Positions 51,654 through 59,887 of a stretch of 64,000 nt of DNA are shown in pieces. Location: positions 1 to 64,000 of the forward strand of contig NZ_FNDJ01000004.1 in assembly GCF_900099965.1 (NCBI RefSeq). Direction: 5' to 3'. Below the pieces are notes generated by a model. The model searched no databases. It saw only the letters and a program-made list of their open reading frames with translations, and had not been told where the DNA came from. Positions within the stretch are counted from its first letter, which is position 1. Every line of letters starts with the position of its first letter. The position numbers and the translations under genes were made by a program. Origin of the DNA: Nonomuraea jiangxiensis. Its GTDB lineage: Bacteria > Actinomycetota > Actinomycetes > Streptosporangiales > Streptosporangiaceae.

Positions 51654-52082
51654 ATGCTCGACCACGCGCGTCCCGTGGCACTGCTCATCGCGCGGATCGC
51701 CATCGGGGCGATCTTCCTCGTGCACGGATACCAGAAGTTCGCGAAGATGGGCATCGCGGGCACGACCAAGTTCTTCGAGTCCGTGGGCATCCCGCTGGCC
51801 GGGCTGGCCGCTCCTGGGGTGGCGGCGCTGGAGGTGGTGGGCGGCCTGGCGATGATCCTGGGCGCGGCACTGCCTGTCGTGGGCACGCTGCTGGCGATCA
51901 ACATGGTCGGCGCGATCGTGTTCGTCCACGGCGCCAGCGGGTTCAGTGCGGACGGCGGTGGTTACGAGTTCGTCATGGCGCTGGCCGCGGCCAGCCTGGC
52001 GATCGGCTTCACCGGGGGCGGCGCGCTGGCCCTGGACAACCGGATGAGCCGGCGCCGCCGCACGCTCATCGCGCCCGCCTAG
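51654..52082 (+). CDS. DoxX-family membrane protein
   Basis: A 142-residue protein with four helices and the DoxX signature (LIARIAIGAIFLVHGYQKF, then GIPLAGLAAPGVAALEVVGG). DoxX proteins are linked to redox or thiol stress and are often controlled by an adjacent MarR regulator, as here. The ATG at 51654 is five bases after AAGGAG; the GTG at 51648 overlaps that site and is rejected. Confidence 0.92.
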   Translation: MLDHARPVALLIARIAIGAIFLVHGYQKFAKMGIAGTTKFFESVGIPLAGLAAPGVAALEVVGGLAMILGAALPVVGTLLAINMVGAIVFVHGASGFSADGGGYEFVMALAAASLAIGFTGGGALALDNRMSRRRRTLIAPA

Positions 52083-52128
52083 CACCTCTGCCGGCGAATG
52101 ACGGTACGGCGGCCCCGGGGGAGGTGCT
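52081..52128 (+). terminator. hairpin after doxX
   Basis: AGCACCTC and GAGGTGCT form a perfect 8-bp outer stem, with GC-rich pairing possible inside. It overlaps the doxX stop and precedes the convergent methyltransferase gene. Confidence 0.6.
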
Positions 52129-52147
52129 TCGGGGCCCGGCCGGTGGT

Positions 52148-53014
52148 TCAGGACAGGTGCGCGCGGATCTGCCTGATGTGCTCGGGAGTGGTACGGCAGC
52201 AGCCGCCGATCAGCGCGGCACCCGCCTGCTGCCACTCCCGGGCGGCCTGGCCGAACTCGGCAGGATCGGCCAGGCCCGCCCAGCGGCGGTGCTCGGCGTC
52301 CCACGTCTCGCCCGAGTTCGGGTAGACCACCACGGGCAGGCCGCCGGCCAGGCACGAGATCAGCCCGGGGATGTGGCTCGGCGCGGTGCAGTTGGCACCC
52401 ACCGCCACCACCTGCGGGTTTCCGCTGAAGAGAGCGGCCGCCGTGTGGATCGGCGTGCCGTCGCTGATCCGCTCGCCGTCCCGGCAGGAGAAGCTCACCC
52501 ACGCCTTGACCTTGGGCGTCATGTCGAGCAGCCGGGCCAGCGCCCGGGCCTCGGCATAGGACGGGATCGTCTCGCAGGCCAGCAGGTCGGCGCCGGCCGA
52601 GGCGAGGATCTCCCAGCGCGGCAGGTGCCAGGCGAACAGGCCGTCCTCGTCGAGGTCGTAGTCGCCGGTGTATTCGGCGCCGTTGGCCAGATAGGCGCCG
52701 TACGGGCCGACCGAGGCGGCCACCAGCCCGCCGCCCGCCTCGTCACGCGCCTGCCCCGCCAGCTCCACCGACAGCTTGATCAGCCGCTCGGCCCCCGCCA
52801 CGCCGAGTCCGCGGCGGACGAACCCCGGGATCGTGGCCTGGTAGCTCGCGGTCGTGGCCACATCGGCGCCCGCGGCGAAATAGTCGGCGTGCACCCGCCG
52901 GATCAGGTCGGGCTTCTCCATCAGCAGCCGGGCCGACCAGAGCTCGTCGCCGAGGTCGGCACCGAGGTGTTCGAGCTGGGTGGACAGGCCGCCGTCCAGG
53001 ACGAGTGTGGTCAC
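52148..53014 (-). CDS. mmuM: homocysteine S-methyltransferase
   Basis: A 288-residue zinc enzyme that makes methionine from homocysteine, with S-methylmethionine or SAM as donor in the MmuM family. The zinc cysteines are in VGANCTAP (about 216) and GGCCRTTPEH (about 273-274). The GTG start is six bases from a TACCCT hexamer, so the message is probably leaderless. No transporter for S-methylmethionine is adjacent. Confidence 0.93.
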   Translation of the reverse strand: MTTLVLDGGLSTQLEHLGADLGDELWSARLLMEKPDLIRRVHADYFAAGADVATTASYQATIPGFVRRGLGVAGAERLIKLSVELAGQARDEAGGGLVAASVGPYGAYLANGAEYTGDYDLDEDGLFAWHLPRWEILASAGADLLACETIPSYAEARALARLLDMTPKVKAWVSFSCRDGERISDGTPIHTAAALFSGNPQVVAVGANCTAPSHIPGLISCLAGGLPVVVYPNSGETWDAEHRRWAGLADPAEFGQAAREWQQAGAALIGGCCRTTPEHIRQIRAHLS

Positions 53015-53020
53015 CCATCC

Positions 53021-53026
53021 AGGGTA
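53021..53026 (-). promoter_or_regulatory. leaderless -10 hexamer for mmuM
   Basis: On the minus strand TACCCT ends six bases before the GTG at 53014. Confidence 0.5.
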
Positions 53027-53114
53027 TGAGCCCGGCCGAGTGCCGGGGAACGCGCTGAAGACCGGGTCGCGGGCGAGCTCCCATCACTCCAGCCGATCAC
53101 CGGGGCCGGCGCCT

Positions 53115-53774
53115 TCACCCCACCGCGACGGCGGCCAGGCGAGCCAGCGCCCGCCGGTCCAGTACGGTCACCTCACCGGCGCGGATCTCGATCATCCCCC
53201 GGCGCTCGAACCCGCGCAGGGCCCGGTTGACGCTCACCCTGGTCGCCCCGATCTCGGCGCCCAACCCGGCCTGCCCGCCATAGAGCGGGACGGGGCCGCC
53301 GGTGGCGCAGCGGCGGACCAGCCAGGTGGCCACGCGCGAGGGCACGTCACGCACCGCGGCGTCGATGAGGCGCTCGTCCAGGTCGCGTACGGTCGCCGCC
53401 AGCGTGCGCAGCAGCCGCGCCGCCACGGACGGCTCGGTCGCCACGAGCTCCAGCACCGCCGGGCGCGGCAGGTAGGCCACCTCCACCGGCGTCATGGCCG
53501 TGCGCGTGGCCCGGTGCGGGCCGTCCACGAGCAGCGCCGTCTTGTCGAACGCGACCGGCGCGGCCTCCACGGCCAGCACCACCTCCCGGCCCTCCGCGCT
53601 CACCCGCGCCGCCTTGACCCGCCCGTCGAGCAGCACGATGAGCTGGTCCGCCGGATCGCCCTCGGTGCACAACACCTGCCCGGCCGGGTAGCTCCGCCGC
53701 CGCGCCGTCAGCCCGCGCAGCACCGCCATGTCGAGGTCGGCGAACATCGGGAGGTCGGCCAGCGTGTACGTCAT
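53115..53774 (-). CDS. Crp/Fnr-family transcriptional regulator
   Basis: A 219-residue regulator with an N-terminal cNMP-binding-like beta barrel (about 10-130) and a C-terminal winged HTH (GAEIGATRVSVNRALRGFE, about 170-188). The phosphate-binding motif of true CRP is not evident, so the effector may be something other than cAMP. No Fnr cysteines are present. The ATG at 53774 is chosen from domain length. A 10-bp palindrome lies immediately upstream. Confidence 0.9.
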   Translation of the reverse strand: MTYTLADLPMFADLDMAVLRGLTARRRSYPAGQVLCTEGDPADQLIVLLDGRVKAARVSAEGREVVLAVEAAPVAFDKTALLVDGPHRATRTAMTPVEVAYLPRPAVLELVATEPSVAARLLRTLAATVRDLDERLIDAAVRDVPSRVATWLVRRCATGGPVPLYGGQAGLGAEIGATRVSVNRALRGFERRGMIEIRAGEVTVLDRRALARLAAVAVG

Positions 53775-53775
53775 G

Positions 53776-53785
53776 TATCCGGATA
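53776..53785. promoter_or_regulatory. palindrome at the start of the Crp-like gene
   Basis: TATCCGGATA is a perfect palindrome one base before the start codon. It could be an autoregulatory site or overlap the -10; it is short, so chance is possible. Confidence 0.35.
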
Positions 53786-53834
53786 TACACCACCATGGTG
53801 ACCTGCGATGCTGAGCGTCCGGGTGGCCGGGCTC

Positions 53835-53840
53835 TAGCGT
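53835..53840 (+). promoter_or_regulatory. leaderless -10 hexamer for the YciI-like gene
   Basis: TAGCGT ends seven bases before the ATG at 53848. Confidence 0.5.
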
Positions 53841-53847
53841 GCCGGGC

Positions 53848-54111
53848 ATGGCGAGATACGTACTGCACCTGGCGTTCGACGGCGATCCCCGGCGGCTGGA
53901 GGTCCGGCCCGCGCACCGCGAGCACCTGCGGCGGCTCAAGGACCAGGGGCGGCTGGTGAGCGCCGGGCCCTGGGCGGACGACACCGGGGCGATGCACGTC
54001 TACGAGGTCGCCGACGAGGCCGAACTGCGGGACATCCTCCGGGAGGACCCGTACACGGCGGTGGACGGCTACGAGATCGTGCTGCTGAAGGAGTGGACCC
54101 CGATCCTGTGA
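53848..54111 (+). CDS. YciI-like protein
   Basis: An 87-residue ferredoxin-fold protein of the YciI family. The His-Asp pair expected in the putative active site appears as RPAHREHL (about 21-28) and the later REDPYTAVDGYE (about 66). Function is poorly known. It is leaderless by -10 spacing. Confidence 0.88.
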   Translation: MARYVLHLAFDGDPRRLEVRPAHREHLRRLKDQGRLVSAGPWADDTGAMHVYEVADEAELRDILREDPYTAVDGYEIVLLKEWTPIL

Positions 54112-54221
54112 CCACCCGATCCTGTGACCACCCTGGGACGACCACCCCGATCCTGTGGCCCCGGGACGGCCATCCCGGAACAGTCCTCCGGGGAGGCCGC
54201 CCGGGAGAGCCTCCACAGCCG

Positions 54222-54251
54222 GGGGCGCCCGCGTGGTGGCGGGCGCCCCCG
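54222..54251. terminator. hairpin, first copy
   Basis: GGGGGCGCCCGC and GCGGGCGCCCCC form a perfect 12-bp stem with a six-base loop. Confidence 0.75.
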
Positions 54252-54318
54252 GGAGACAGGCGGGCGATGTCCTGGAACGGTTGTCCGGGGAGGGCGCTTG
54301 GGAGAGCCGCCGCAGTAG

Positions 54319-54348
54319 GGGCGCCCGCCTGCGGTGGCGGGCGCCCCG
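54319..54348. terminator. hairpin, second copy
   Basis: GGGGCGCCCGCC and GGCGGGCGCCCC form a perfect 12-bp stem with a six-base loop. It is the paralogue of the hairpin 97 bases earlier. Confidence 0.75.
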
Positions 54349-54368
54349 GAGACACGCAGGCCGTGGGG

Positions 54369-56813
54369 TCAGGTGCGCTTCCAGAACGGGCCGCGGCGCC
54401 CGCCCGGACCCGGTGAGCCGCCCGGACCCGGCGAACCGCTCGGACCCTGTGAGCCGCCGGAACCCGGCGCGGTGCCGTCGGTCAGCGCCGTCAGGACCTC
54501 GACGGCGCGATCGTGCAGGGCCCGCGCGTCCGCGCCCGGCTGCTCGGCCGCCTCCAGCTCGCGGGCCAGCGCCTCCAGCCGCGGCTCCCCCCCGAGGTAG
54601 GCCGCCAGCGCCGCCAGCCGGGACCCGAGGTCGGCCAGGAACAGCAGGTCGGGTACGGGCATCGCCTTGAGCCGGTCGAGCTCGGCCACGAGTTGCGGCC
54701 TGACCGAGTCCAGCGGGTGCCCCGGCCGCGGGTGCTGCGGCAGGCGCCCGCGTCCGCCCCCGGGCCTGCCGCCGGGCGTCCCGGAGGGAGGCGGAGGCAT
54801 GCGGCCGGGGATTCCCGGCATTGCCGGCATCCTGGGGGGCGGGGGCGGCGGCCCGCCGAACGCCTCACCCGTCCCACCGGCGATGAGGCCCTGGTCCATA
54901 TTGGAGGTGTCGAAACCGGGCGCAGGTGTCCGCATCCGCCCGAACCCCGCGGGCGCCGCCATGACGGCCTGCCCCGCGAATCCGCCCATCAGCGGCGTCG
55001 CCTGCGGCGGCTCCCACCCGCTCGGCGGCTCGACCGGCTGGATGACGCGGTGCTCGGGCCCGCCGTCCGTCACCTGCCGGGTGTCGATCGCCACGTATGC
55101 GGTGAAGCGACACAACACGCCGTGCTCCAGGGACGTGCGTACGATCTGCGACTCCAGGTCGTGCTCGCCCATGGCGTACCGGTCTTCCAGCTCGCGCAGG
55201 TGCGCGCGGGCCCAGACGGCGCGCAGGGCCGGATTGTCCACCGCCACGCCCGCGATCTGCTCCTCCCACGGCATGCCGGCCGCCATGCCGCGTACGGTCA
55301 GCGAGGAGCCCTCCCGGTAGCGCCCGTACACGCGCAGCGGGACGCCGGGGAAGATCGAGCCGAGGTGCGTGACCGTGCCGGGCTCGACCTCGAGGCCCTT
55401 GATGGACAGGTCGGTCACCAGGGGAGCGCCGATCCTGCGGTGGATCTGCTCCATGGCGGCGTCCAGCCGGTCCTCCGACTCGACCAGCTCGCACCGGCCC
55501 GCGCCCAGCCCGGCGAGCCTGCCGAGGAACCCGGCGTTCACGGCTCTGTCGATGCCGACCGTGTGCACGCGCATGGCCGACAACGGGCCGCCCGCCTGCT
55601 CCAGGATCTGGTCCTCGTTGCCCACCTGACCGTCGGTGACGAGCACGACGACGCGTTCGCGCTCCGTACCGGCGCCCAGCAGGGCGGTGGCCTGGCGCAG
55701 CGGTTCGAGCAGCTCGGTGCCGCCGCGGGCGTCCACCCGCGCCAGGTGCTCGACGGCGCGGAAGCGGTTGCGGTCCGACGCCTCCACGAGCCCCTCGAAC
55801 GCCTGCTCCACCACCGAGTCGAACGTCAGCACCGCGAACCTGTCACGCGGCGTCAGCGTGTCGACGATGCGCGCGGCGGCCCGGCGGGCGGCGACCATCT
55901 TCCAGCCGCCCATGCTGCCGGAACGATCGAGCAGCAGGACGAGGTCACGAGGCGTGCGGGTGCCTTCGAGTGCCGGCGGCACGACCGTGAGCGCGAACGT
56001 GCCCGGCCCCTCGGCTCCGCGGTCGAGCTGCAACGACGTGGACGCCTCGAACGACATCCGGAGGATGAAGTCGCGGTCCAGGCGTTCGTCGGGGCGCAGG
56101 CGTACCGTGTGGCCCTGTTCCTCCACCACGTGCAGGCTGGAGGCGAGCTCGCGCAGCTCCAGGCCCGCCGCGTCCACGCTCGCGGTGAGCGAAAGACGGA
56201 CGGGGTTGGGGAAGCCGGGCAGCAGGACGGGCGGGCTGATCCTGGAGGCGTCCGGCACGGCGTCGGTGTCGGGCGCGACGCCGTCCCCGGCGGGCGCGCC
56301 GTCGATCGGGCTGCCGGGGATGTAGCGCGGGGCCACCACCAGCGGGAAGCGGAACGTGGCCGCGCCGTCCTCGTACGGGAGCGGCTGGCTCATGGTCAGC
56401 CGGACCGAGACGCGCTCGCCGGGCAGGATGTTGCCCACCCGGATCGTGAACACGTCAGGCCGGTCCTCCTCGGCGATGGCGGCCCGCCTGCCCTCGCGCA
56501 GCGCCTGGTCGTAGTCCGCCCTGGCCTGGCCGCGCTCCTTCAGCACGCCTTCGACCACCCGGTCGTCGGCCTCCATCCGGAACCCGGTCACCGCCGCCCG
56601 GTCGGGGAGCGGGAAGACGTACGTGGCCTCCAGCGTGACGTCGAACGGGTTCCGGAACCCCTGCGTGACCTCGACCCCGGCGATGAGCCCCGAGATGCCG
56701 GCCGTCACGTCCACGCTCTCCAGCGGCAGATTGCCGCGTTCCGTCCGCAGTGCGCCGAACCCGGCGTCCGGCACCGGCAGGCACCGTGCGGGCTCCAGCG
56801 AAGTGATCTTCAT
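54369..56813 (-). CDS. VIT and VWA domain protein
   Basis: An 814-residue protein resembling inter-alpha-trypsin inhibitor heavy chains. An N-terminal VIT domain (about 1-130) is followed by a VWA domain with a full MIDAS (DRSGSMGG, about 295). The C-terminal 200 residues are Gly/Pro/Met-rich and then helical. There is no signal peptide, so it is likely cytoplasmic. The ATG at 56813 overlaps the stop of the MerR gene (ATGA), so they are co-translated. The role in bacteria is unknown; VWA domains usually mediate metal-dependent protein binding. Confidence 0.92.
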   Translation of the reverse strand: MKITSLEPARCLPVPDAGFGALRTERGNLPLESVDVTAGISGLIAGVEVTQGFRNPFDVTLEATYVFPLPDRAAVTGFRMEADDRVVEGVLKERGQARADYDQALREGRRAAIAEEDRPDVFTIRVGNILPGERVSVRLTMSQPLPYEDGAATFRFPLVVAPRYIPGSPIDGAPAGDGVAPDTDAVPDASRISPPVLLPGFPNPVRLSLTASVDAAGLELRELASSLHVVEEQGHTVRLRPDERLDRDFILRMSFEASTSLQLDRGAEGPGTFALTVVPPALEGTRTPRDLVLLLDRSGSMGGWKMVAARRAAARIVDTLTPRDRFAVLTFDSVVEQAFEGLVEASDRNRFRAVEHLARVDARGGTELLEPLRQATALLGAGTERERVVVLVTDGQVGNEDQILEQAGGPLSAMRVHTVGIDRAVNAGFLGRLAGLGAGRCELVESEDRLDAAMEQIHRRIGAPLVTDLSIKGLEVEPGTVTHLGSIFPGVPLRVYGRYREGSSLTVRGMAAGMPWEEQIAGVAVDNPALRAVWARAHLRELEDRYAMGEHDLESQIVRTSLEHGVLCRFTAYVAIDTRQVTDGGPEHRVIQPVEPPSGWEPPQATPLMGGFAGQAVMAAPAGFGRMRTPAPGFDTSNMDQGLIAGGTGEAFGGPPPPPPRMPAMPGIPGRMPPPPSGTPGGRPGGGRGRLPQHPRPGHPLDSVRPQLVAELDRLKAMPVPDLLFLADLGSRLAALAAYLGGEPRLEALARELEAAEQPGADARALHDRAVEVLTALTDGTAPGSGGSQGPSGSPGPGGSPGPGGRRGPFWKRT

Positions 56814-57790
56814 ATCAGCTCCCTCTCTTCGAGCACCGCGAGCAGCGGACCCGCCGCCGCCAGCACCGCCTGAACGTCCTCCTCGGACGGCACCCGGCCC
56901 GCGTCCAGCACGAGCCGCACCCCGTCCGCCAGCCACACTCCGCTGACCACGGCCCCACCCCGGCCCGGAGCCTTCCCGGAACGCGTACCCGGCGCTGGGA
57001 CGGGCGCACCCGGGGCCGCGGCGGGCATCCTCGGGCTTACGGCACTCTCCCGCGGCCGCTCCGCCCAGAATCGCCCGCGCACCGACCCTCCAGCGTCCGG
57101 CCCACCACCGTCCGCCCGCAGGCTGTCCGGCCCATCGCCACCAGCTCGCAGGCCGTCCGGCCCACCACCCTGGGCCCGCACTTCGCTCGGACCACCATCA
57201 GCGGCCCGCAGTTCGTCCGGACCACCATCGTCGGTTCGCGAGCCGTCCGGGCCGGCGTGGTCGGCTCGGAGGCCGCCTGGGGCCGTGCTCGTGACAGGTG
57301 GCACGCCGTCATGCGTGGCGTCGCCTTCCATGGCGTCGTGGGCGGCGGTGGTGAGCCCGTGAGCCGTGTGGGCCGGTGGGGCGGCCGCATTGCCCGGCGC
57401 GGTCGCGGACGGCGGGTGGGACGGGCTGAGCGGAGGGTCCATGAGCGGCGTTTCCGCCGGGATCAGGTCCGCGGTGCTCAGCTGGGCCGCCGCCTCCAGC
57501 ATCCGGTCCGTCGCCCCCGTCAGCGCCGTCTGGATCTGCGCGATCGACTGCCCCGCCGCCTGCAGCCGCTTGACGGCCACGAGTTGCAGCAGGTGCCGCC
57601 GTCCGTAACGGGCGACCCGGCCGCGCCTGGTCAGCGGCGGGTCGACCAGGCCGATGGTCGTATACCACCTGATCAGCCGCTCCCCGGGCACATCGCGGAC
57701 CCGGCCGTTGGCCGCCTGCGGCGGGGTGGCGGCACGCAGCGCCCGCGCCGCGTGCGCGGCCAGCTCGCCGATGGTCCAGGTGTCGCTCAT
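56810..57790 (-). CDS. MerR-family regulator with repeat-rich linker
   Basis: A 326-residue protein, far longer than usual MerR regulators. The N-terminal HTH (WTIGELAAHA, then RLIRWYTTIGLVDPP) spans about 1-95. A long disordered middle holds six exact-period decapeptide repeats (xLRAxxGGPD, about 173-232). The last 60 residues form a small folded domain (VVSGVWLADGVRLVLDAGRVPSEEDV). No effector cysteines are seen. It overlaps the VIT/VWA gene, and a TGACACTGTCA-type operator lies upstream, suggesting autoregulation. The GGAGG is only one base from the ATG, so the start context is odd. Confidence 0.85.
   Translation of the reverse strand: MSDTWTIGELAAHAARALRAATPPQAANGRVRDVPGERLIRWYTTIGLVDPPLTRRGRVARYGRRHLLQLVAVKRLQAAGQSIAQIQTALTGATDRMLEAAAQLSTADLIPAETPLMDPPLSPSHPPSATAPGNAAAPPAHTAHGLTTAAHDAMEGDATHDGVPPVTSTAPGGLRADHAGPDGSRTDDGGPDELRAADGGPSEVRAQGGGPDGLRAGGDGPDSLRADGGGPDAGGSVRGRFWAERPRESAVSPRMPAAAPGAPVPAPGTRSGKAPGRGGAVVSGVWLADGVRLVLDAGRVPSEEDVQAVLAAAGPLLAVLEERELI
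57095..57274 (-). repeat. six 30-bp coding repeats in the MerR gene
   Basis: Six consecutive units of exactly 30 bp, each beginning like GTCCGGCCCACCACC on the plus strand, encode decapeptides of the form xLRAxxGGPD. The units differ at scattered positions but keep the period, so length change by whole units is possible. Confidence 0.85.
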
Positions 57791-57800
57791 ACCTCCACAA

Positions 57801-57826
57801 TGACACTGTCATTATTACACTGTCAA
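57801..57826 (-). promoter_or_regulatory. MerR-gene operator and -35 element
   Basis: TGACACTGTCA (57801-57811) is a perfect 11-base palindrome, and a second ACACTGTCA half-site ends at 57825. On the minus strand the outer end gives TTGACA, a consensus -35. This placement is typical of a MerR-controlled promoter. Confidence 0.6.
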
Positions 57827-57880
57827 CAAGGAAGGAGACCGGAAGATCGGTGGGGCATATTTCGTTGTAATGGGGGAAAT

Positions 57881-57908
57881 GTCCGACCGATATGGGAAAA
57901 GTCCGACC
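57881..57908 (+). promoter_or_regulatory. direct repeat upstream of dps
   Basis: GTCCGACC occurs at 57881 and 57901, exactly 20 bases (two helical turns) apart, immediately before dps. It may bind an activator or repressor of the stress gene. Confidence 0.45.
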
Positions 57909-57928
57909 TACGGGGAGGAACAAGGACA

Positions 57929-58396
57929 ATGGCTGCAATCACCGGCCCGATCACGGGCGAAGCCAAGAACACCGTCGCGGAAGTCCTCCAGGGCGCCCTG
58001 GTAGACCTGATCGACCTCTCGCTGGTCGCCAAGCAGGCGCACTGGAACCTCGTCGGGCCTCACTTCCGTCCGATCCACCTCCAGCTCGACGAGGTCACCA
58101 GCCTGGCCCGTACGCACATGGACGAGATCGCGGAACGCGCCGTCGCGCTCGGGATCAACCCGGACGGCCGGGCAGCCACCGTGGCCAGGAGCACGAAGCT
58201 CCCGCAGCCGGACGGTGGCTGGCTGGAGGACGGCAAGGTCGTGGCGACCATGACCGACCTGCTGGACGGCATCAGCAAGCGCATGCACGAGCGCGTCCAC
58301 ACCACCGAGGAGCCCGACCCGGTCACCCAGGACCTGCTCATCGCCGTCGCCCAGGAGATCGACAAGCAGCACTGGATGTTCCAGGCTCAGCGCTGA
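57929..58396 (+). CDS. dps: Dps-family DNA-protecting ferritin
   Basis: A 155-residue miniferritin that stores iron and protects DNA. Ferroxidase ligands are in AHWNLVGPHF (about 31-40) and QLDEVTSLARTHMDEIAERA (about 46-65). The ATG at 57929 has AAGGA just upstream, and the family begins here; the long frame upstream is spurious. It is divergent from the MerR gene. Dps proteins are usually induced by starvation or oxidative stress. Confidence 0.94.
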   Translation: MAAITGPITGEAKNTVAEVLQGALVDLIDLSLVAKQAHWNLVGPHFRPIHLQLDEVTSLARTHMDEIAERAVALGINPDGRAATVARSTKLPQPDGGWLEDGKVVATMTDLLDGISKRMHERVHTTEEPDPVTQDLLIAVAQEIDKQHWMFQAQR

Positions 58397-58410
58397 GCCG
58401 ATATGCGAAG

Positions 58411-58446
58411 AAGGCCCGGGAAGCCGACGCGCGGTACCCGGGCTTT
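58411..58446 (+). terminator. terminator after dps
   Basis: GCCCGGG and CCCGGGC pair around a 15-base loop with a small inner stem, flanked by AAG and CTTT, 15 bases after the dps stop. Confidence 0.75.
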
Positions 58447-58492
58447 CGCGTGTCGTAATCGGCACGTAAGAGCCGCTCGGCCCTTGGTGATC

Positions 58493-58498
58493 TAGCGT
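58493..58498 (+). promoter_or_regulatory. leaderless -10 hexamer for the DUF2064 gene
   Basis: TAGCGT ends eight bases before the ATG at 58507. Confidence 0.5.
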
Positions 58499-58506
58499 GC
58501 GGGAGC

Positions 58507-59145
58507 ATGAGCAAGCGCACGCAGATCGTCGTGCTGGCCAAACGGCCGCGGCCCGGGCACGTGAAGACCCGTCTGACGCCGCCGTACACTCCGGCCGAGG
58601 CGGCGGAGCTGGCCGCGGACGCGCTGGACGACACGCTGGACGCCGTCGCCGCCACACCCGCCGCCGCCCGCGTCCTGGCGCTGGACGACGCCGACGGCTT
58701 CGCCGCGGACGGTTTCACCGTGCTCGCCCAGCGCGGCGACGGCCTGGACGAGCGGCTGGCCTGGGCCTTCGAGGACGCCTACGCCCGCCGCCCGGTGCCC
58801 GTGCTGCTCGTCGGCATGGACACCCCCCAGCTCACCCCTGACCTGCTGGCGCGAGCGGGGGCCGCGCTGGAGGAGCACGACGCGGTGTTCGGGCCCGCCG
58901 CCGACGGCGGTTACTGGCTGCTCGGCCTGCGCAGGCCCGACCCGGCCAGGATCGTCGGCGTCCCCATGTCCAGGCCCGACACGGGCGCCGAGCAGCTGCG
59001 GCGGCTGTGCGGCCTGTCCGTCGCCACGATGCCGTGCCTCACCGACGTGGACGACGCGGCCGACGCCCGCGAGGTGGCGGGTCTGGCCCCGCACACCCGC
59101 TTCGCCGCCACGCTGGCCCGCCTCGGCGCGGAGTCCGCCAGGTGA
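58507..59145 (+). CDS. DUF2064 / TIGR04282-type nucleotidyl- or glycosyltransferase
   Basis: A 212-residue GT-A-fold protein. The N-terminal VVLAKRPRPGHVKTRL and the GMDTPQLTP and GPAADGGYWLLGL motifs are typical of the family named after arsenosugar biosynthesis. No arsenic genes are nearby, so that name should not be taken literally. It overlaps the next gene by GTGA. Confidence 0.9.
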   Translation: MSKRTQIVVLAKRPRPGHVKTRLTPPYTPAEAAELAADALDDTLDAVAATPAAARVLALDDADGFAADGFTVLAQRGDGLDERLAWAFEDAYARRPVPVLLVGMDTPQLTPDLLARAGAALEEHDAVFGPAADGGYWLLGLRRPDPARIVGVPMSRPDTGAEQLRRLCGLSVATMPCLTDVDDAADAREVAGLAPHTRFAATLARLGAESAR

Positions 59146-59774
59146 TCGGCCGGCTCTACGCCGACTCCCTGCGGGGAGCCGGGATCGACCTCGAATACGA
59201 GGACGGCCGCCGTACACCCCTGGACGCGACGCGCTGGCTGGAGCCCATCGACGGGGACGAGGCCATGCTGTCCCGCTGCGGCGGCCCCACGCTCGACGTC
59301 GGCTCGGGCCCGGGGCGGCTGACGGTCGAGCTGGCCCGGCGCGGCGTCCCCGCGCTCGGCATCGACGTCACCCCGCACGCCGTACGCCTGACGCGCCGGG
59401 CCGGCGGCCTGGCCCTGTGCCGGGACGTGTTCGACCGGGTGCCCGGCAGCGGCCGGTGGCCCACGGCGCTGCTGGCCGACGGCAACATCGGCATCGGCGG
59501 CGACCCTGCGGCCCTGCTGCGCCGGATGCGCGAGCTCGTCAGGCCGGACGGCGAGGTGATCGTCGAGGTCGCGCCCCCGGGCACACCCAGCGGCATCGAA
59601 CGTGTCCGTTTACGCCACGGCGAGGTCACCGGCGAGTGGTTCCGCTGGGCGAACGTCTCGGCCTCCGAGGTGTCCCGGCCGGCCGGGGAGAGCGGATTCA
59701 CGGTCGCGGAGTGCCACGAGCGGGCCGGTCGATGGTTCGCGTTCCTGCGCCCGGCCTGCGGAACGGCGCCGTAA
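59142..59774 (+). CDS. class I SAM-dependent methyltransferase
   Basis: A 210-residue Rossmann methyltransferase. The SAM motif LDVGSGPGRLT (about 48) and an acidic ribose-binding residue (GIDVTPHAV, about 68) are clear. The substrate is unknown. The GTG at 59142 overlaps the stop of the DUF2064 gene, so they work from one transcript. A longer frame upstream merely overlaps that gene. Confidence 0.9.
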   Translation: MIGRLYADSLRGAGIDLEYEDGRRTPLDATRWLEPIDGDEAMLSRCGGPTLDVGSGPGRLTVELARRGVPALGIDVTPHAVRLTRRAGGLALCRDVFDRVPGSGRWPTALLADGNIGIGGDPAALLRRMRELVRPDGEVIVEVAPPGTPSGIERVRLRHGEVTGEWFRWANVSASEVSRPAGESGFTVAECHERAGRWFAFLRPACGTAP

Positions 59775-59887
59775 TTCGGAAGATCGCGCAACGGGGGCAC
59801 GAGGTTTGCGCAGAGTTTGGTGTCGCGAGTCCCTGTCATTCATGTCGGTGCGGTCGACTAGCGTGGCACCTAGAGGGAGGCCCCACG

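Larger units (their letters stand above)
54178..54354. repeat. duplicated ~80-bp terminator region
   Basis: Bases 54178-54258 and 54275-54354 are diverged tandem copies (GGAACAGTCCTCCGGGGAGG against GGAACGGTTGTCCGGGGAGG), 97 bases apart. Each carries one 12-bp hairpin. The block lies between the convergent YciI-like and VIT/VWA genes. Confidence 0.8.

Noticed and set aside
58507-59145. Arsenosugar biosynthesis gene
   Set aside because: The family name derives from other organisms; no arsenic methylation genes or radical SAM partners are in the window.
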